A stretch of 64,000 nt of DNA. It comes from Halostella salina (GTDB lineage Archaea; Halobacteriota; Halobacteria; Halobacteriales; Natronoarchaeaceae). Location of the stretch: contig NZ_RCIH01000005.1 in assembly GCF_003675855.1 (NCBI RefSeq), forward strand, positions 248,001 to 312,000, read 5' to 3'. Shown here one piece after another: positions 43,129 to 52,212 of the stretch. The stretch's first letter is position 1. Every line of letters begins with the position of its first letter. A program made the translations under genes and the position numbers. The notes beneath the pieces are model-generated. The model was not told the DNA's origin, made no database searches, and saw only the letters and a list, made by a program, of their open reading frames with translations.

Positions 43129-43797
43129 ATGACCACGATAACAGAGTACACCCTTCCGGCCGACGAGTTCCCGCTGGGTCGGATCTTCAAGAACAGGCCC
43201 GATGCCACCCTGGAACTGGACCGGGTCGTCCCGACCGACGACACGGTGATGCCGTTCTTCTGGGTCATGGACGAGGGCGGCGACATGGCGGAACTCCGCA
43301 CGACCCTCGCGGACCTGCCGGAGCTCCGGACGGCGGAACTGCTGTCGGACATGGGCGCGAGAGCGCTGTTTCGCGCCGAGTGGCAGCCGGACCACGTCGG
43401 GATCATGGGCGCTATCGGCGCGACGGGCGTCACCGTCCTCTCCGCCTCCGGGTCGAGCGCCGGGTGGGCGTTCGAGCTTCGGGCCGACACCAGCGGGCAA
43501 CTGTCGGCGTTCCAGCAGCACTGCGAGGACCACGACATCCCCGTGACGCTTACTCGCCTCGGCGAGGTGACGAAGGCGGGGACAGGCCGCGACTACGGGC
43601 TCACCCCGGACCAGCGGGAGGCGCTGGTGCTGGCGTTCGAGGAGGGGTACTACGAGAACCCCCGCAAGGTCAACCAGGAACGGCTCGCGGCGAAACTGGG
43701 GATCAGCCGACAGGCGCTCGCCGCCCGCCTTCGACGGGGGTATCGAAATCTCGTCGGTAGCACGCTCCGCGCCGGGGACCCCACGGACGGGTCTTAA
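43129..43797 (+). CDS. Bat-type helix-turn-helix regulator
   Basis: 222 residues. The N-terminus MTTITEYTLPADEFPLGRIF and the Bat-type sensory domain (PFFWVMDEGGDMAELRTTLA) lead to a C-terminal HTH_10: LTPDQREALVLAFEEGYYEN then KLGISRQALAARLRRGYRNL. This is the short haloarchaeal form without PAS or GAF. The signal is unknown. The gene lies 40 bp after the SUI1-like gene on the same strand. Confidence 0.9.
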   Translation: MTTITEYTLPADEFPLGRIFKNRPDATLELDRVVPTDDTVMPFFWVMDEGGDMAELRTTLADLPELRTAELLSDMGARALFRAEWQPDHVGIMGAIGATGVTVLSASGSSAGWAFELRADTSGQLSAFQQHCEDHDIPVTLTRLGEVTKAGTGRDYGLTPDQREALVLAFEEGYYENPRKVNQERLAAKLGISRQALAARLRRGYRNLVGSTLRAGDPTDGS

Positions 43798-43852
43798 AAC
43801 AGTTGCCTATGCAGGGGCGAGTCTGAACTCGCTGTACGGTGTATCCCCACCG

Positions 43853-44182
43853 ATGATCTCGGATCACGACCAGCGCTCCGACCCCGACCACCGCTACGAA
43901 CTGTCCCGCGACGAGCCGCCCAGCGAGGCGGTGCTAACCGCGGTGGCGACGGCCTCCGGCGACGAACCGCTCCCCAGCGCCGCGACGGGGTCGGACGACG
44001 TGCTGCCGCCGCTGTACGACGCCGTGGACCCGGACGCGCTCGACGCCCTGTTCCGGCAGGAAAGCGAACAGCAGCCCGGGTTCGGCGGCGAAGTCACGTT
44101 TCCGTATCACGGCTACGAGGTCACGGTCCACGGCGGGGACCACCTGACGCTGCGACGACGGACGCCGGAACTCGTCGGCTGA
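43853..44182 (+). CDS. HalOD1-domain protein
   Basis: 109 residues. The haloarchaeal output domain HalOD1 is shown by SEAVLTAVATASGDEPL, LPPLYDAVDPDALDALF and VTFPYHGYEVTVHGGDHLTL. The domain occurs alone or on two-component proteins, with uncertain biochemical role. The ATG at 43853 gives an acidic N-terminus. It is 55 bp after the Bat-type regulator on the same strand and may be co-expressed. Confidence 0.87.
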   Translation: MISDHDQRSDPDHRYELSRDEPPSEAVLTAVATASGDEPLPSAATGSDDVLPPLYDAVDPDALDALFRQESEQQPGFGGEVTFPYHGYEVTVHGGDHLTLRRRTPELVG

Positions 44183-44280
44183 CCGCGCCCGTCGTGCCGG
44201 TTCGGCACGGTCCCGGCGCTATTCTATACACCCGAATGCGGTTTACGAGTCGTCCCTCGGACGGGATTCTGCCCTCGTCG

Positions 44281-45318
44281 TCAGGGCTTAATCACCGCGC
44301 GGCCCTCGATCTCGCCGTGTTCCAGCTTCTCGGCGACCGTGTTGATCTGCTCTAAGTCGTACTCGCTGGTGTGGAGGTCCATCTCGCCCTGCTCGACCAG
44401 CGCGACGAGTTCCTGCAGTTCGGTGTACGTCCCGACCAGCGTCCCGCGGTACGAGAACTCGCCGTCGACGAGCGTCTGGGACGGCTCGTGGACGTGGCCG
44501 CCGTAGCCGACGACGTGGTGGTCGCCGCGCCCGGCGAGCAGGTCCGGGGCCAGCGCGGTCGTTGAGTCCGCCCCGACGAAGTCGAGCACCTGGAGCGCCC
44601 CGTCGCCGTCGGTGATCCCCTCGATAGCCTCGGCCACGTCCTCGTCCGCGGAGTTCACCGTGTGGTCCGCGCCGCAGTCCTCGGCCAGGTCGAGCGCGGC
44701 GTCCTTCACGTCGACGGCGACGGTCTCCGCGGCGCTCATCGCGTCCAGCGCCTGCAGGCCGATGTGGCCGAGACCGCCGATCCCGATCACGACGGCGTAG
44801 CTCCCCGGGACGAGTTCGTCGGCCGCCTTCTTCGCCGCGTGGTACGCCGTAATCCCCGCGTCGGCGTGGGGCGCGATCTCGACCGGGTCCAGCGTGTCCA
44901 GCTTGATCGCCGCGCGCTCGGACGTGAGCAGGTACTCCGCGAACCCGCCGTCGGTCGTCAGCCCGGGGAACTGGGCGTTCTCGCAGTGCATGTCGTCGCC
45001 CAGCCGACAGCGCCGGCAGGTACCGCAGGTCATCAGCGGGTGGCAGATGACCTGATCGCCCTCGGAGACGGTGGTAACTTCGCTCCCCGTCTCGACGACC
45101 GTCCCGGCGTTCTCGTGGCCGAGCGTCTGCGGGAGGTCGACCGGGGCGTACCGCTCCCACATCCCCTCGACGATGTGGTTGTCGGTCTGGCACCACCCCG
45201 CCCCCTCTACCTCGACGACGACGTGGTCGGACCGTGTGGCTTCGGGCCGGTCGATCTCCTCGACTGTCAGCGCCTCGTTCATGTCGTCGGTGTACTCGTG
45301 AAGTCTGGCAGCGAGCAT
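44281..45318 (-). CDS. Zinc-dependent alcohol dehydrogenase
   Basis: 345 residues from the ATG at 45318 (MLAARLHEYTDDMNEALTV); an ATG at 45333 adds five residues unlike the family. Catalytic zinc ligands are Cys43 (GAGWCQTDN) and His68 (LGHENAG). Structural zinc comes from the four-Cys cluster CGTCRRCRLGDDMHC. The NAD(P) motif VIGIGGLGHIGLQALDAM is near residue 170. Alcohol or aldehyde specificity cannot be told. Confidence 0.93.
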   Translation of the reverse strand: MLAARLHEYTDDMNEALTVEEIDRPEATRSDHVVVEVEGAGWCQTDNHIVEGMWERYAPVDLPQTLGHENAGTVVETGSEVTTVSEGDQVICHPLMTCGTCRRCRLGDDMHCENAQFPGLTTDGGFAEYLLTSERAAIKLDTLDPVEIAPHADAGITAYHAAKKAADELVPGSYAVVIGIGGLGHIGLQALDAMSAAETVAVDVKDAALDLAEDCGADHTVNSADEDVAEAIEGITDGDGALQVLDFVGADSTTALAPDLLAGRGDHHVVGYGGHVHEPSQTLVDGEFSYRGTLVGTYTELQELVALVEQGEMDLHTSEYDLEQINTVAEKLEHGEIEGRAVIKP

Positions 45319-45423
45319 GTCGAATGCTACCACGGGACGGGACTAAAACGTCCGCGTACAGGTCACAACGGCCGGTGCCACGGCGACGAAAGAGTGAGGG
45401 TCGTCGCCCGCCAACGGAAACCG

Positions 45424-45699
45424 ATGGAACGAGTCGTCACCGTGGTTCCCGAGGCCGGCCTGCACGCGCGCCCCGCCTCGAAGTTCGTCCAGACCGCGAA
45501 CCAGTACGACGCCGAGGTCACGATAGCGCCCGTCGCCGGGGACGGCGACCCCGTGAACGCCGGGAGCATGCTCGCCGTTACGGGGCTCGGCGTCGCGTCG
45601 GGCGAGGACGTTCGCCTGGTCGCGGAGGGCGACGACGCCGAGGCGGCGCTGGACGCGCTGGAAGCCGTGTTGACGAGCGAGGAAGGGGAACTCTCGTAG
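45424..45699 (+). CDS. ptsH: Phosphocarrier protein HPr
   Basis: 91 residues from the ATG at 45424. The active His14 lies in EAGLHARPASKFVQTANQYD, the classical HPr motif, and the Ser48 region (NAGSML) follows. HPr relays phosphate from Enzyme I to EIIA-like domains. Here it converges with dhaM (4-bp gap), whose product contains only the EIIA-type domain and so needs a separate HPr. This supports a PEP-driven dihydroxyacetone kinase. Enzyme I is not in the window. Confidence 0.94.
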   Translation: MERVVTVVPEAGLHARPASKFVQTANQYDAEVTIAPVAGDGDPVNAGSMLAVTGLGVASGEDVRLVAEGDDAEAALDALEAVLTSEEGELS

Positions 45700-45703
45700 C
45701 CGG

Positions 45704-46084
45704 TTACAGTTTCGACACGTCGCGGGCTTCCTCGGCGGAGTCACGGACCGATTCGAGCGTCCCCTTCGGGTTCGCCGCCTCGACGGCCGCGTTGAGTGTG
45801 CCTTCGAGCACCGGCGCGTCGGCGATAACGACCTCCTTCTCGGCCGTCTCGACGGCCATCTCGGCGTTCATCACCGCGCTCCCGAGGTCGACGAGGATCA
45901 CCACCTCGTCGCTGTTCATCCCGTCCAGCGCCTCCTGAATCGCCGGGACGCTGGTGCCGATACCGCCGTCGGGGTCGCCACCCACCGGCACGATCTCGGC
46001 GTCCGCGCCGCCCATCTCCGCCGCGATGTCGCGGATCCCCTGCGCCGCGTCGGCGCTGTGGGAGACGACGAGTAGCCCGACCAT
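45704..46084 (-). CDS. dhaM: PTS-dependent dihydroxyacetone kinase phosphotransfer subunit DhaM
   Basis: 126 residues. The EIIA(man)-type fold has active His9 (LLVVSHSADAAQGI), GTSVPAIQEALDGM and VVILVDLGSAVMNAEMAVET. Unlike E. coli DhaM it has no attached HPr or Enzyme I domain, matching the separate HPr next door. It passes phosphate to ADP bound in DhaL. Its ATG overlaps the end of dhaL. Confidence 0.94.
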   Translation of the reverse strand: MVGLLVVSHSADAAQGIRDIAAEMGGADAEIVPVGGDPDGGIGTSVPAIQEALDGMNSDEVVILVDLGSAVMNAEMAVETAEKEVVIADAPVLEGTLNAAVEAANPKGTLESVRDSAEEARDVSKL

Positions 46085-46800
46085 CAGTCGGCCTCCTCCG
46101 CCGCTTCGGGGTCCTCGTCGGGGATCGTCGGCGATGCGGCGTCGACTTCGGTGTCGGCGTCGGTTCGCTCCTCGGCGGCGGCGAGCAGTTCCTCCAGTAT
46201 CATGAGCGTGCTCGTCGCGCCCGGGTCCTGATGACCGACGGAGCGCCAGCCGAGATACGACGCCCGCCCCTTCGACGCCCGGAGGGGGACGGTGAACTCG
46301 ACCCCGCGGCGGGCGGCGTCGACCGCCTTCGCCAGCGCCGCGACCGGCGGCAGGTCGTCCTGCTCGACCGACTTCTTGTACGTGTGGACCGCCGGCGTGA
46401 CCGCGTCGACCATCGTCTTGTCGCCGACGCGCGCGTCGCCGCGGTCCTGGAGCTTTTCGAGGTACGCCTCGGCGAACGCGACGCTCGTCTCGGCGTCGAG
46501 ACCGTCCGCGAACTCCGTGCTTGCGGACATGATCGACCCGCCGTACAGCGGCCCCGCCGCGCCGCCGACCTCCGAGACGAGGGTGACTCCGACCGTCTTG
46601 ACCACCTCCTGCACGTCCGGGTCGTCCAGTCCCTGAACCTTCTCGACGGCGGCCTGAAACCCGCGGTGCAGGTTCGCGCCGTGGTCGGCGTCGCCGATGG
46701 CCGAGTCGAGGTCGGTCAGGTGCGACTTCTCGGCCTCGATCCGGTCGGCGACGTGCTCGACGGCGGCGACGGCCGCCTCCGCGTCCGACGATGTTGTCAT
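46084..46800 (-). CDS. dhaL: Dihydroxyacetone kinase ADP-binding subunit DhaL
   Basis: 238 residues from the ATG at 46800. The Mg-binding Asp triad is Asp32, Asp37 and Asp39 (LDSAIGDADHG), as in E. coli DhaL. ADP-site segments GGAAGPLYGGSIM and GDKTMVDAVTP follow, and RASKGRASYLGWRSVGHQDPGA closes the domain. A 30-residue acidic tail is extra. It overlaps dhaM by one base. dhaK lies 1.5 kb away, separated by an opposite-strand gene. Confidence 0.94.
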   Translation of the reverse strand: MTTSSDAEAAVAAVEHVADRIEAEKSHLTDLDSAIGDADHGANLHRGFQAAVEKVQGLDDPDVQEVVKTVGVTLVSEVGGAAGPLYGGSIMSASTEFADGLDAETSVAFAEAYLEKLQDRGDARVGDKTMVDAVTPAVHTYKKSVEQDDLPPVAALAKAVDAARRGVEFTVPLRASKGRASYLGWRSVGHQDPGATSTLMILEELLAAAEERTDADTEVDAASPTIPDEDPEAAEEAD

Positions 46801-46886
46801 GTCGTGGCGTACCAACGGCGGGCGCGGTGAAAACGCTTTGCCGTCGAGGCGAAGCGTTGATTGCGCGCCGCCGCTACCTCGTTGAC

Positions 46887-48251
46887 ATGTCTCTCCGCCT
46901 CCTCCACTACTCCGACCTGGAGACCGCCCTCGACGACCCCGACCGCTGTGCCCGCCTCGCCGGCGCTATCGAGGCCCGACACGACGACGACGCGCTCATC
47001 GTCGGCACCGGCGACAACACCGCGCCCGGCGCGCTCCCGCTGGCGACGGCGGGCCGCGCCGCGATGCCGTTCTTCCATGCGCTCGCCCCGGACGCCGACA
47101 CGTTCGGCAACCACGACTTCGACTTCGGGCCGGAGACGGCACGCGAACTCGCCGCCGAGGCCCCGCAGCCGTACCTCTGTGCCAACGCGTTCGTCGACGG
47201 CGGGCGGTTCGCCGCCGACGTGACCGAGCCGAGCCGGCTGGTCGAAACCGCGGGCCACCGCGTCGGCATCGTCGGCGTCGCCCACCCCGAGACGGCCGGG
47301 ATCAACCCGGCAGCAGAGGGCGTCACGTTCGCCGACCCCGTCCCCGCGTTGCGCGAGGAGGCGGCGGCGCTCCGCGACCGCGGCGCGGAGTTCGTCGTCG
47401 TCGCCTCCCACTGCGGGAAGCGCGACGACCGGATCGCCCGCGAGACGGACGTGGACGTGGTGCTCGGCGGCCACGTCCACGACGTCCACGTCGAGACCGT
47501 CGCGGACACGTTTGTCGTCCGGCCCGGCCGCGCCGGGCGGTACTTCTCCGAGGTGGAACTCGCCCCGACCCGCGACGTGACGATCCACGAGGTCGACGGG
47601 GACCACCGCGACGAGGCGGTCGCTGCGGCGCTTCGCGAGCGCCTCGCCGAACACGGCCTGAACGAAGTCGTCGCGACAGTCGACGACCCGGTCCCGCTGA
47701 CGGAGGAAGCCGCCACCGTCGCCGAGAGCCGGGCGGGCAACCTCGTCGCCGACGCGATCCGCTGGCGGGCCGACGCCGACGCTGCGATCAGCCCGACCGG
47801 CGCGCTCCGGTCGGGCGACCCGCTGGCCGGCGACGTGACCGTCGCGGACCTCCAGGGCCTCGCGCCGTACGACGACGAACTCGCCGTCGTCTCGCTGCCG
47901 GGCGACCGCCTGCGCGAAGCGCTGGCGGAGCTACCGGTCGGCTATCATCACGACGACTTTCCCGCCCGCTTCTGCAGCCACGTCAGCGGCGCGAGCATCG
48001 TCTGGGACGACGCCGCCGGCGAGCTGCGCGAGGCGACGGTCGGCGGCGAGCCGGTCGACCCCGGCGCGGAGTACACGCTCGCGGTGGCGGACTACCTGGT
48101 CGAGACGGACCACGTCAGCGCCGCGTTCGGCGAGCCGGACGTGGTCGCACGGCACGGCGTCGCCAGAGATGCCATCGTCGAGTACGCCCGCGAGGAAGGG
48201 ATCGCCCCCGAAATCGAGGGCCGGATCGAGCGGCCGGAACTCGACGGCTGA
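46887..48251 (+). CDS. 5'-nucleotidase/UshA-like metallophosphatase
   Basis: 454 residues with the UshA two-domain layout. The metallophosphatase domain has GTGDNTAPG, FGNHDFDFG, ASHCGK and LGGHVHDVH. The C-terminal 5'-nucleotidase domain runs from about 270 (AESRAGNLVADAIRWR, ISPTGALRSGD, LQGLAPYDDEL). The first metal motif, normally Asp-x-His, reads SDLET, with Glu in place of His. No signal peptide is visible, so it is cytoplasmic. It is divergent from dhaL and lies between dhaL and dhaK, though unrelated in sequence. Confidence 0.87.
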   Translation: MSLRLLHYSDLETALDDPDRCARLAGAIEARHDDDALIVGTGDNTAPGALPLATAGRAAMPFFHALAPDADTFGNHDFDFGPETARELAAEAPQPYLCANAFVDGGRFAADVTEPSRLVETAGHRVGIVGVAHPETAGINPAAEGVTFADPVPALREEAAALRDRGAEFVVVASHCGKRDDRIARETDVDVVLGGHVHDVHVETVADTFVVRPGRAGRYFSEVELAPTRDVTIHEVDGDHRDEAVAAALRERLAEHGLNEVVATVDDPVPLTEEAATVAESRAGNLVADAIRWRADADAAISPTGALRSGDPLAGDVTVADLQGLAPYDDELAVVSLPGDRLREALAELPVGYHHDDFPARFCSHVSGASIVWDDAAGELREATVGGEPVDPGAEYTLAVADYLVETDHVSAAFGEPDVVARHGVARDAIVEYAREEGIAPEIEGRIERPELDG

Positions 48252-48304
48252 GGGCGGCACGTCCGGCAGCTGCACGGAGCGCGCCGAGCGCCCGCCCACC
48301 CCGG

Positions 48305-49297
48305 CTACCGCTTCAGCGCGATCGTGTCAGCCTCGTGCGAGAGCAGGTCCTTCAGCTCGTCGTCGACGTCCATCACCGTCACCGAGCAGCCCGCCATGTC
48401 CAGCGAGGTCATGTAGTCGCCCACCCAGGCGTCCCACGTCTCCAGCCCGGCGTCGTCGACGAGTGCCTGCACGCGACGGTTGACCACGTACAGCTCCATC
48501 AGCGGCGTCCCGCCCATCCCGTTGACGATGGTGACGACCTCGCCCTCGGGATCAAGGTCGTCCAGCACCGCGCCGGTCAGCTCCTCGGCCACCTCGTCGG
48601 CGGGCATCTGCTCGGTGCGCTCGACGCCCGGCTCACCGTGGATGCCGATGCCGAGTTCGATCTCGTCGTCGCCCAGATCGAAGGTGGGCTCGCCCTTCTC
48701 CGGCGTCACGCAGGAGGTCAGCGCCGTCCCCATCGTGCCGACGCGGTCGATGGCCTTCTCGGCGACGCGCTTGACCTCGTCGATGTCGCCGCCGCGGTCG
48801 GCCATCGCGCCGGCGACCTTGTGGACGAGGATGGTGCCGCAGACGCCGCGCCGCCCGGAGGTGTACGTCGAGTCCTCGACCGCCACGTCGTCGTTGACGA
48901 CGACCTGCTCGACCTCGGTATCGCCCTCCATCGCGGCCATCTCCGCGGCCGTGTCGAAGTTCATCACGTCGCCCTCGTAGTTCTTCACGACGCAGAGCAC
49001 GCCCTCGCCGCCGTCCGCGGCCGTGATCATCTCGCCGAGTTCGTCGGCTGTCGGCGACGTGAACACCTCGCCGGCCGCCGCCCCGTCGAGCATCCCGGGA
49101 CCGAGATAGCCCGCGTGGGTCGGTTCGTGGCCGCTCCCGCCGCCGCTGACGACGCCGACCTTCCCGTCGACCGGCGCGTCCTCGCGCACCAGCACGTTCG
49201 TGTCGTCGAGCCGCCGTACCCTGTCCGGGTGCGCCGCCACCATGCCGTCGAGCATCTCGTCGACGATATCTTCCGGATCGTTGATTAACTTCTTCAT
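48305..49297 (-). CDS. dhaK: Dihydroxyacetone kinase substrate-binding subunit DhaK
   Basis: 330 residues from the ATG at 49297 (MKKLINDPEDIVDEMLDGMV). It binds dihydroxyacetone covalently through a His in the GIGIHGEPGVERT segment near residue 218. His57 in VVSGGGSGHEP aids catalysis. FTSPTADELGEMI and VVKNYEGDVMNFDTA are further family marks. It receives phosphate from DhaL-ADP. An ATG 18 bp upstream adds six residues without similarity. A TATA-like AGAATTATG on the minus strand lies about 35 bp upstream. Confidence 0.95.
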   Translation of the reverse strand: MKKLINDPEDIVDEMLDGMVAAHPDRVRRLDDTNVLVREDAPVDGKVGVVSGGGSGHEPTHAGYLGPGMLDGAAAGEVFTSPTADELGEMITAADGGEGVLCVVKNYEGDVMNFDTAAEMAAMEGDTEVEQVVVNDDVAVEDSTYTSGRRGVCGTILVHKVAGAMADRGGDIDEVKRVAEKAIDRVGTMGTALTSCVTPEKGEPTFDLGDDEIELGIGIHGEPGVERTEQMPADEVAEELTGAVLDDLDPEGEVVTIVNGMGGTPLMELYVVNRRVQALVDDAGLETWDAWVGDYMTSLDMAGCSVTVMDVDDELKDLLSHEADTIALKR

Positions 49298-49427
49298 GCC
49301 ACTAGTGATCGTCAATCGCTCGACCCATAATTCTATGCCTGCGACCCGTCAGCGGCGGGTTCAGCGCTCCCGGCAAACCCGTCCCGGTCCGTGCCGGTTT
49401 TTCGTGCGAGCCACCTACCGTCGTGGG

Positions 49428-50519
49428 ATGACCGACGACCTCTTTACGCCGCTGTCGCTGCGCGGGACCGAGATCCGAAACCGCGTGATGGTGTCGCCCA
49501 TGTGCCAGTACTCGTGTGACGATGACGGCCTGGCGACCGACTGGCACCGCGTCCACCTCGGCAGCCGCGCGGTCGGCGGTGCGGGCGTCGTGATGGCCGA
49601 GGCCACCGCCGTCGAGGCGCGCGGCCGAATCTCGCCGAACGACCTCGGGATCTGGAGCGACGAGCACGGCGACGCGCTGGCCCCCACCGCCGAGTTCGTC
49701 AGCGAACACGGCGCAGTCCCGGCGATCCAGCTCGCCCACGCCGGCCGGAAGGGGAGCAAGACCCGGGCGTGGGAGGGCAGCCATCCGCTCGGCCCCGACG
49801 ACGGCGGATGGGAGACGGTCGCCCCGAGCGACGCTCCGTACCCCTACGAGGACGACGACCCGCCCGCGACGCGCCGGATGGACCAGGACGACATCGAAGA
49901 CGTGATCGACGCCTTCGAGGCAGGCGCGGAGCGCGCGCTGACGGCCGGCTTCGAGGTGGCGGAGGTCCACGCCGCGCACGGCTACCTGCTCCACCAGTTC
50001 CTCTCGCCGGTGACGAACCGCCGCGAGGACGACTACGGCGGGAGCTTCGCGGACCGGGCGCGGCTGGTCCGCGAGGTGACCCGGCGCGTCCGCGACGTGT
50101 GGCCCGACGAAAAGTCCGTGTTCGTCCGCCTCTCCGCGACGGACTGGCTCCCGGACCGCGAATCGTGGACCGTCGACGACACCGCCCACCTCGCGGGCCT
50201 GCTCGCCGACGACGGCGCGGACCTGATCGACGTGAGCGCGGGCGGGATCCACCCCGACCAGCAGGTGCCCGACGGCGGACCGAACTACCAGGTGCCGTAC
50301 GCCGAGCGCGTCGGCGAGGCGACCGACGCGGCAGTCGGTGCAGTCGGCGGGATCACGGCCGCCGAGCAGGCCGACGCCGTCGTCCGCAACGGCCGCGCCG
50401 ACCTGGCTATCGTCGGTCGGGAACACCTGCGTGACCCGTACTTCACGCTCCACGCCGCCGAGGAACTCGACGCGCTGGACCGCGTCGACATGCCGGTCCA
50501 GTACCGACGCGGGTTCTGA
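49428..50519 (+). CDS. NADH:flavin oxidoreductase (Old Yellow Enzyme, YqjM-type)
   Basis: 363 residues; an FMN-dependent TIM barrel. Visible are IRNRVMVSPMCQYSCDDDG, with the redox-tuning Cys of YqjM types, AIQLAHAGRKGSK with the substrate His, AHGYLLHQFLSPVTNRRED, and the phosphate-binding AVGGITAAEQADAVV. It reduces activated C=C bonds or nitro compounds. The ATG at 49428 gives the family N-terminus MTDDLFTPLSLRGTEI. It is divergent from dhaK. Confidence 0.94.
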   Translation: MTDDLFTPLSLRGTEIRNRVMVSPMCQYSCDDDGLATDWHRVHLGSRAVGGAGVVMAEATAVEARGRISPNDLGIWSDEHGDALAPTAEFVSEHGAVPAIQLAHAGRKGSKTRAWEGSHPLGPDDGGWETVAPSDAPYPYEDDDPPATRRMDQDDIEDVIDAFEAGAERALTAGFEVAEVHAAHGYLLHQFLSPVTNRREDDYGGSFADRARLVREVTRRVRDVWPDEKSVFVRLSATDWLPDRESWTVDDTAHLAGLLADDGADLIDVSAGGIHPDQQVPDGGPNYQVPYAERVGEATDAAVGAVGGITAAEQADAVVRNGRADLAIVGREHLRDPYFTLHAAEELDALDRVDMPVQYRRGF

Positions 50520-50550
50520 GCGTGGCCCGGGCGGGTCCGGGACCGGCCGA

Positions 50551-51114
50551 TTACTCCTCCGTCCACTTGATCGAACAGCCACGCGACGGCTGTTCCTCGA
50601 TGTCGACTGCCTCGCCCGCCAGCACGGCGTCTATCGCCTCGCGGATCTGGTACCGCGTCGGCTCGTCGTCCGGGTTCGGTGCGTCGTCCAGGCGGCCGTG
50701 GTAGGCCAGTCGGAAGCTGTCACCGTCATTTCGGAACAGGAACGGATCCGGCGTGCAGACAGCGCCGTAGGCCGCGGCGACTTCCTGGGACTCGTCGCGG
50801 AGGTAGGCGTCGTAGTCGATCCGGCCGTCGTCGACGAACTCCCGCATCGTCTCGAAGGAGTCCTCCGGATACTCGTCGGCGTCGTTGGGGTTGATCCCGA
50901 CGACGGCGACCTCGTCGTACTCGTCGGCCAGTTCGTTCAACAGGTCGAACTTCGCCTGGGCGTACGGACAGTGGTTGCAGGTAAACACGACCAGCAGGGC
51001 CTCGTATCCGGCGAAGTCGTCGAGCGAGTGTCGATCGCCGTCGACGCCGGGCAGGTCGAACGCCGGTGCCTCGTCGCCCCGTGCCAGTTCCGAGTCGGAC
51101 TCCATCATCACCAT
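50551..51114 (-). CDS. Thioredoxin-fold peroxiredoxin-like protein
   Basis: 187 residues. The AhpC/TSA-like fold starts GDEAPAFDLPGVDGDRHSLD, with the redox pair in LLVVFTCNHCPYAQAKFDLL (Cys46 and Cys49). A later Cys in AAYGAVCTPDPFLFRND is the typical cis-Pro-side residue. The PCxxC-like thiol and the long acidic loop resemble the haloarchaeal 'thioredoxin family' proteins of the redoxin group. ATGs also occur at codons 3 and 4; the exact start is uncertain. Function: redox protection, unspecified. Confidence 0.88.
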   Translation of the reverse strand: MVMMESDSELARGDEAPAFDLPGVDGDRHSLDDFAGYEALLVVFTCNHCPYAQAKFDLLNELADEYDEVAVVGINPNDADEYPEDSFETMREFVDDGRIDYDAYLRDESQEVAAAYGAVCTPDPFLFRNDGDSFRLAYHGRLDDAPNPDDEPTRYQIREAIDAVLAGEAVDIEEQPSRGCSIKWTEE

Positions 51115-51192
51115 ACGGGGTCGTTGCGGCCGCGGCGGCTTATCGGTTGCCTCCGCAGGGCGGCGGCCGAAGCGGGCGTCGTCGCCGAGCCC

Positions 51193-51609
51193 TCACTCGA
51201 CCGTGGTGAAGTACACCGCGAGCAGGGCGAAGCCGACGCCAAGGAGCTTCCGGCTCGTGAGCGCCTCGTCCAGAAAGACGATCCCGAGCAGCGAACTCGT
51301 CACCAGAAACAGGCCGAACACCGGCGTCACGACGCTCACCGGTCCCATCGACAGCGCCCGGTAGTACGAGAGGATCCCGATCGCGAGACAGAGCCCGGCA
51401 CCGTACATGTACGGCGCTTTCGGATGGGTCGCGTACTGCGCTATCGACCCGTCGGTCCGGAGGGCAAGCAGGAGCGCGACGCCGACGAGGATCAGGTTCG
51501 AGAACAGCGTCGCCACGTCGCTCGGGATCGACTCCGTGGCGACCTTCATCAACGGTGCGACCATCGTGTACGCGAAGAGGGCGACCACCGCCCAGCCGAT
51601 GTAGTTCAT
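51193..51609 (-). CDS. Single-domain EamA family membrane protein
   Basis: 138 residues from the ATG at 51609 (MNYIGWAVVALFAYTMVAPL). It has one EamA repeat of about four or five helices (LFSNLILVGVALLLALRT, YMYGAGLCLAIGILSYYRAL, VTPVFGLFLVTSSLLGIVFL), half the usual DMT length. It would need to dimerise to transport; substrate unknown. An upstream in-frame ATG (51681) gives a basic leader that I consider less likely. Confidence 0.8.
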   Translation of the reverse strand: MNYIGWAVVALFAYTMVAPLMKVATESIPSDVATLFSNLILVGVALLLALRTDGSIAQYATHPKAPYMYGAGLCLAIGILSYYRALSMGPVSVVTPVFGLFLVTSSLLGIVFLDEALTSRKLLGVGFALLAVYFTTVE

Positions 51610-51723
51610 GTCCTCCGTCGCGTACGGAGGCTGGATAGGCTTTCGAAACCGAACGAGCAAGCCCCCGTGAGAGGTTTGCACGGACGGGAAACCCTTTTGC
51701 CGCCCCCACCGACTCCCCTACAC

Positions 51724-52212
51724 ATGACCGCCAAGCGCGAACTGCTCGACCTCCTGCTGGAGAACGCCCGGTACTCGACGGAGGACCTGGCGCGGATGAC
51801 CGACCTCTCCGAGGCGGAGGTCGTCTCGACCATCGAGACGCTGGAAGACGAGGGGATCATCCGCGGCTACCAGGCCGTCGTCGACTGGCACCGCGTGAAA
51901 GAGGAACACATCCGCGCCGAGGTCGAGTTGAACGTCACGCTCGACCGCGAGACGGGGTACGACGACATCGCCGACCGGCTCGGTCGCTTCCCCGAGGTGA
52001 CGACGCTCCAGCTCGTCAGCGGCGACTACGACTTCCACCTCGAAGTGGAGGGCGACTCCCTGCAGGAGGTGTCGAACTTCATCAGCGAGAAGGTGGCCCC
52101 GACGCCGGAGATCACCCAGACGGTCACCCACTACGTGATGGAGACGTACAAGGACCGCGGCATCGAGTTCGAGGACGGCCACGGCGACGACCGGCTGTCG
52201 ATCTCCCCATGA
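51724..52212 (+). CDS. Lrp/AsnC family regulator
   Basis: 162 residues from the ATG at 51724. The winged helix-turn-helix is residues 3-50 (ELLDLLLENARYSTEDLARM, IETLEDEGIIRGYQAVVDWH). A RAM-type ligand domain follows (LVSGDYDFHLEVEGDSLQEV, FISEKVAPTPEITQTVTHYV). Its stop overlaps the aminotransferase start by 4 bp. This pair probably controls and carries out one amino-acid step. CCTTTTGCC at 51693-51701 could be the promoter. Confidence 0.93.
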   Translation: MTAKRELLDLLLENARYSTEDLARMTDLSEAEVVSTIETLEDEGIIRGYQAVVDWHRVKEEHIRAEVELNVTLDRETGYDDIADRLGRFPEVTTLQLVSGDYDFHLEVEGDSLQEVSNFISEKVAPTPEITQTVTHYVMETYKDRGIEFEDGHGDDRLSISP

